DNA of 64,000 bases, taken from Chrysophaeum taylorii. Its lineage: Eukaryota; Sar; Pelagophyceae; Pelagomonadales; Pelagomonadaceae. Shown here one piece after another: positions 59,730 through 64,000 of this stretch (positions are counted from its first letter, which is position 1; every line of letters begins with the position of its first letter). The position numbers and the translations under genes are program-made. The notes under the pieces are model-generated. The model ran no database searches. It was not told the DNA's origin and saw only the letters and a list, made by a program, of their open reading frames with translations. The DNA is taken from assembly GCA_029834535.1 (NCBI GenBank), contig JAQMWT010000191.1, positions 1-64,000 of the forward strand, written 5' to 3'.

Positions 59730-60872
59730 ATGTGGGTGGTTGTTCTGGCGGCGGCCGCGGGCCAGTCTTGCGCGGAGCGAGTTCGCATCGGGTTTTCGAG
59801 CTGCGTTAACCAGAACCGAGCGTCGGCTGCGCTCGAGGCCGTCGGGCGCGAAGCGTCGCTGGAAGCCTTCGTGTTTCTTGGTGACAACGGATACCACGAC
59901 ACGCCGTCGTGCGGTATTCCCTGGGCCATCGAGGCCTGCAGTGCGTGGGAATGGTTGGGGGAAGTGGGTCGGCTCTGGGTGCGGTTGTGGCGTCGGGCGT
60001 GGCGGGGCGCGGCCGCCGAGGACTCGTTACGACGGGCCGACGACTATCGGGACTTGACGTCGCGCCACGTCGGACCCCTCCGACGCATGCTGCCGTCGAC
60101 CGCCTTTCTGGCGACCTGGGACGACCACGACTTGGGCGCGAACGACGCCGATTCGACGTATCCCTTCCTGAGCGACGCCCTCTCGGCCTTCGTGCGTTTT
60201 TGGCGACGCCCGGATATGGAACTCGAATATTCCGGAGGAGGAGCGAGCGCCGCAAGCACAGTCTACAAGGCGTATCGGCTCAAAGGCGATATTCAGGTCT
60301 TGCTGCTCGATGTGCGATCGTATCGCACGCCCTTGACGCGCGCGTTCGGCTCGGCGTGGAAACTCGTCGAGTTGGCCAAGCTCGCGAGGCTACGCGCCGC
60401 CGACGCGATCTGCGAGCCGCGCGAGTACGAGCCGAGCGAGGGCACCATGCTCGGGGTGGGGCAGTGGCAATGGCTCGAGGAGAGGCTTGCCGAACCAGCG
60501 CGCGTCCGCGTCGTGGTCAGTTCTATTCAAGTCTTGAGGCCAGACGACGGCGCGGAGAGCTGGGCTAACATGCCGCGCGAGAAAGAACGGTTATTAGCCG
60601 CTCTCGAGGGAGCTTCGGGACAAGTGATCATTCTCTCGGGCGACGTCCACTACGGCGAGGTCTCTGTACTTGGGTCTCTCACCGAGGTCACCGCCTCGGG
60701 ACTGACCGAGACCTGGCCGTGCGTCCACTACAATCCCCTCGCCGTCGACGGCTCCCTCGTTCGAACGCACAACTACGGCATCGCCGACATCGATTTCGCA
60801 AACAACGCCACCACCCTCTCGCTCCACAACGCCCGCGGCAACATGACGTTCCGCCTCCAACTCGAGCTCTAG
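59730..60872 (+). CDS. PhoD-like alkaline phosphatase/phosphodiesterase
   Basis: The 380-residue product starts with a signal-like segment 'MWVVVLAAAAGQSC'. The PhoD metallophosphatase landmarks follow: 'IGFSSCVNQNR', 'FVFLGDNGYHDT' (metal ligands), 'LATWDDHDLGANDADSTYP' and 'ILSGDVHYGEVSVL'. This group uses a Ca/Fe-type centre and often acts outside the cell or on membranes to release phosphate from phosphodiesters and monoesters. In marine algae PhoD-type enzymes help phosphate scavenging. The protein is shorter than bacterial PhoD, but it keeps the metal-site residues and lacks only the N-terminal beta domain. It is convergent with the channel gene, 17 bp away. Confidence 0.9.
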   Translation: MWVVVLAAAAGQSCAERVRIGFSSCVNQNRASAALEAVGREASLEAFVFLGDNGYHDTPSCGIPWAIEACSAWEWLGEVGRLWVRLWRRAWRGAAAEDSLRRADDYRDLTSRHVGPLRRMLPSTAFLATWDDHDLGANDADSTYPFLSDALSAFVRFWRRPDMELEYSGGGASAASTVYKAYRLKGDIQVLLLDVRSYRTPLTRAFGSAWKLVELAKLARLRAADAICEPREYEPSEGTMLGVGQWQWLEERLAEPARVRVVVSSIQVLRPDDGAESWANMPREKERLLAALEGASGQVIILSGDVHYGEVSVLGSLTEVTASGLTETWPCVHYNPLAVDGSLVRTHNYGIADIDFANNATTLSLHNARGNMTFRLQLEL

Positions 60873-60889
60873 AGGAGGAGGAGGAAGTT

Positions 60890-61681
60890 TTAAAGAACGA
60901 TTTTCGGGAGGCGATCGGTCCCGGCGGCGCGCGCCGAGTCTACTTCGGGGGAAGAGCAGCCCATCGAGGCGATAATCGCGTCGACGCGCGGTTTCATGAT
61001 GGCCTTGGAGGAGGAAGATGATGACCGCGCGGCGGCGGCGGCCTTGGTGCGCTCGGCGATGCGCTGCTTGGCTTTGTAGGCAAGGATCTGCTCGTAGTCG
61101 GTCGCGGAGACGCGGCCGCGTTTGATCATCGTGGCCTCGATCTCGCGCTCGAGGAGACGACAGTCGGTCTTAAACCTTGCCTTGAGAGCGACGTAGGCGG
61201 CGCGGTTAAGGACGTGGAGCCTGACGCAGACGACGGCCTCGACGGCGGTCGCTCGTCGAACGTGGAACAACATCCCTAGCTCGCCGACGAGGTCGCCCTC
61301 GTACAAAATGTAGAGCAAGGTCGTGTTTCCTCCTCCTCCTCCTCCTCCTCCTTCGGAAGAGCCTTCGTCCTTGCTCTTTTTTCGTTGGAGCACGGCGAGG
61401 CGGCCGTTGGTGCCGAGAAACCCCATCCACGCGTTGACCTCGCCCGCCTTGAGGACGCGATCCCCGGGGAGGTAGACGGTGGTGAAGAGGCAAAGCACGA
61501 GTTCCTCGATGAGATCGGGCTGGCACAGCACGAAGATTGGATTTTGCTTGAGCATTTCGGAGAAGAGGTGCATCTTGACTTCGGTCCGCAGGTTAGGGCT
61601 CAGCTCGTCGAGGAAGCTCGTTCTTTCGGTTCGCGCGGAAAACGCGGCTTTTTTTTCTTCTTCGAGGACCAGCTTTGTGGT

Positions 61682-61713
<32 letters not shown>

Positions 61714-63397
61714 CGTCGTCGTCGTCGTGTAAGGGCGTCTCCTGGAGGGCGTTGGTCGCGCCCGCGAGCGAGATGCCCGTCATTTGCTCGAGCTTCCACA
61801 TCATGTGGAAGTAATGGCAGACGCGATCTCGGAGCGACTTTGGCAGGTGCATGCGTCGCATTCGCGAGGCAACATTCATAACTTTCTGGCGGTGCTCTGT
61901 CACTTCCGCATCGAGACTCGAAAGCAGGACGGCGACGGCACCGAAGACCGTCGCTTGGAGGCACGCGCCGTAGATCGACATGCAGACGGCGAGGACCGTC
62001 TCGACGTTACTCAACGGATTGACCGCGCCCAACCCCAAGATGAAGGAGGCCGCGATGTAGACGACTTTCAAATAACGCGTCGCGAGGCCCACGTGACGCC
62101 ATTCGACGACGACGTTGTTGCTGTAGATTTCGACGCATCGCACGCAGTCGGACGTCGACGCGCGACCCCCGCATACGGTCTCGCACGCCGTCGGGACGCT
62201 CGCCGGGACGTCGAGGCGGTACTCCCGCGCGAAGCTCGGCGACACGGCTGCGTAGAAGCAGCACGCGCTCCAGTGGAGGTTGAGGGCGATGAAGGCCAGC
62301 AGCTGCGAGAGCCGGAGTACGACCGACCCGTACGCGTGTTGTTCGGCGCTCCTCCGAAACAGCTTGCCGCCGCCGCGGACGACGCGGAGCAACCGCACGA
62401 CCTTCAACAGCGTCGCCGCGCGCCCTCCTTCCCGATACGTTGTGAAATCCTCCGAGGCGAGGGCCTTCGCGATCTGTTCTCCCGGAAGGGTCGTGATGAG
62501 ATCGAGAGGAAACCACCGCGACGTTACGTAATGCCTCGCTATCAGTTTCGAGTCGCGAATTTCCCGTTCGCCCAAATAATACGTCGTGCGAAAGTTCACG
62601 AAAATGTCCGCGACAAACACGACGTAAACCGCGCGCTCGCACGCGCGGAACCCGTGGTCGTTCCACCCCTGGTCCTGGAAACTCAGCGCAAACGGCGTCG
62701 CGACGGCTTCCCACAAAATCGCGCACGCCAAGACGACGTCCCACGAGTTGCGCTCGTTCGAATTCGCGCGCAGCTGCATGGAACAGGATCGTTTCCGTTT
62801 CGAGTTATCGCCATGCTCCTTGAGCAATCGCCGGCACGACTCTCCCAGCAAATGCTCGCCCTGGAGCTTTATCATCGCCGTCTCGTCGATCGGGGTCGCC
62901 GTCGGGTGAACTTGCAATTGCTTGCTGCGGCGAACCCAAAACGCGCCGCGTCGCTTCTGCACCTTCAACGGCTCATCGTCTACCACCATCTCTGGCACGG
63001 GTTCGTCCTCGCCGTCGCCGCCCTCCGACGGGTTCTTATCGGAGAAGAACCCGTCGTCCTCCGATAAGCTCCGCGAAATCTCGTACTTGTCTTTGCTGCT
63101 TCGGATCGACGACCGCTGCGCGTGCTCGCTCGTGTCAGCGATGGACGAAAAAGACGCCCTACGGCTCCCCACCACCGACGCCTCGTCGTTGTTGTTGAGC
63201 GCTATGAGGCGCTCGAGACGGTCCATCGACGCGCTCATGCCGAGAAGCAACCCCTCGACATGTGACATGCGAGCACTGATTTCCATCATCAACCTGTCCC
63301 CCTGCTGCTGCTCCAGCGGCCACAGTCGGGGAATGCTCAGGCTCGACCTCCGTCGCCTCGGCTCCGCGCTCGATATCGGCCGCCTCCGCGCCATCAT
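60890..63397 (-). CDS. Voltage-sensor channel with cyclic-nucleotide-binding domain (HCN/CNG/KCNH-like), atypical pore
   Basis: The 835-residue product has a coiled-coil-like start ('HVEGLLLGMSASMDRLERLI') and a Ser-rich linker. A six-helix ion-transport domain follows at about residues 210-530. S2-S3 shows 'VYVVFVADIFVNFRTTYYLG', S4 has spaced Arg ('LLKVVRLLRVVRGGGKLFRR'), and S5 is 'LLAFIALNLHWSACCFYAAV'. The C-linker is 'RMRRMHLPKSLRDRVCHYFH', and the cAMP/cGMP-type binding fold has 'LPGDRVLKAGEVNAWMGFLG' and 'EGDLVGELGMLFHVRRATAV'. The pore loop lacks GYG/GFG; 'GLGAVNPLSNVETVLA' stands where TxGYGDxxPxxxxE is expected. Poly-Gly and poly-Asp inserts come from simple repeats. The ion selectivity is therefore uncertain. 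Confidence 0.88.
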
Positions 63398-64000
63398 CTC
63401 GTTGTTGTTGTTGGAATTCTACTACTAGTAGTACGTACGACCTGTGTTTCGGGCCTTTGGCCTTTTAGTGACGACAAGTTGCACTTGCATCTTTTTACTC
63501 CTTTTCCAGAGAGGAGCTCACTCAAATGCCGCCACCACTTCTTCTCCTTCTTCCTTCTTCTGAGAGAGAGAGATGATGATGATGGCTTGCCGGACGGAAC
63601 CCACCCACCCTCTCGTGGCGGCCTGGTCCGCCTCGCCTCGTGCGCAGCTCCCCGACGCTCGGAGCCCAGTAGTTCGGCGGCGTGGAACGACGACGGCGAG
63701 GACGACAAATCAATCAAATTCGGGGGGAAACGAGAAGCGCAACGACGTTGAGCTCAGCGGCGGCGGCGGCACTAAAGAGTTATTATTATTATTATTGTTT
63801 TTTTTTTGTAAGACGGATGGCACTGCCGCGAAGGCTTGGGAAAGGCGGTGGTGGACTGGGCGCTAGGGCGGCTCGTGGGGAGGATGAATGTCTTTTTTTT
63901 TTTTTCTTGAGGGATTCTTCTTCTTCTTCTTATTATTATTGTCCGAACGCATATTATATTCTATACGAGGGAGGGAGGGAGGGCGGGCAGAAGAAGAATG
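63398..64000. other. 600-bp promoter-side stretch with microsatellites
   Basis: Upstream of the channel gene. It contains GAGA and GATGAT tracts near 63560-63580, (TTA)n near 63779-63795, a poly-T run near 63890 and GGGA repeats at the end. No gene is seen up to the window edge. Confidence 0.55.

Noticed and set aside
61784-63067. 427-codon plus-strand frame opposite the channel gene
   Set aside because: It is antisense to recognisable S4 and cyclic-nucleotide-binding motifs and has no domain of its own.

Overview
The window reads as nuclear DNA of a GC-rich, gene-dense unicellular eukaryote, most likely a photosynthetic stramenopile (pelagophyte-like). The eukaryotic evidence is RIO2, NAF1, cytosolic uL23, spliceosomal-type introns and a Ty3/Gypsy element. 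The stramenopile guess is inference: plastid-type FabD, two proteins with a hydrophobic leader followed by a phenylalanine-containing cleavage site like the heterokont plastid signal, and compact, nearly intronless, often divergent or convergent gene pairs. The few introns I can place are very short (56, 56, 49 and perhaps 37 bp).

Left part (1-17041). A biotin-protein ligase runs off the left edge. A fossil aerolysin/ETX-like gene lies beside a Helitron helicase fragment. A block linked to ribosome and RNP biogenesis follows: NAF1 (+), a DUF1499 protein (-), RIO2 (-) divergent from uL23 (+), and uL23 convergent with a large FSH1-RWD-Obg/YchF-type GTPase fusion (-) with overlapping stop codons. 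Then come mitochondrial-type malate dehydrogenase (-) divergent from FabD (+), a possibly frame-broken unknown gene, an unknown hydrolase-like gene, a second Helitron helicase fragment, and threonine aldolase (+), whose start codon abuts the Helitron fragment.

Middle part (17042-43798). After 3.3 kb without a confident gene come a 1161-residue unknown protein with one 56-bp intron, a Harbinger DNA transposon with inverted terminal repeats, COMT-like methyltransferase, sulfotransferase, class-3 lipase, a probable plastid protein, a NOX/ferric-reductase-type flavocytochrome and an unknown helical protein. The stretch from 38.4 to 43.7 kb is degenerate and holds a broken, probably repeat-derived SAP-like gene on the minus strand.

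Right part. A Ty3/Gypsy LTR element (43799-52733, minus strand, two about 325-bp LTRs, broken) carries gag, protease, RT, RNase H and integrase. Between protease and RT it also carries a C5-cytosine DNA methyltransferase domain; this is the most striking observation in the window. Beyond it are a small acidic protein gene with a 56-bp intron, a DUF1275 membrane protein, a CxxC...GHVC zinc-knuckle protein, a long tandem-repeat protein gene, a PhoD-like phosphatase and, convergent with it, a cyclic-nucleotide-binding voltage-sensor channel that lacks the usual GYG filter.

All homology calls come from reading motifs by eye. No database search was possible.
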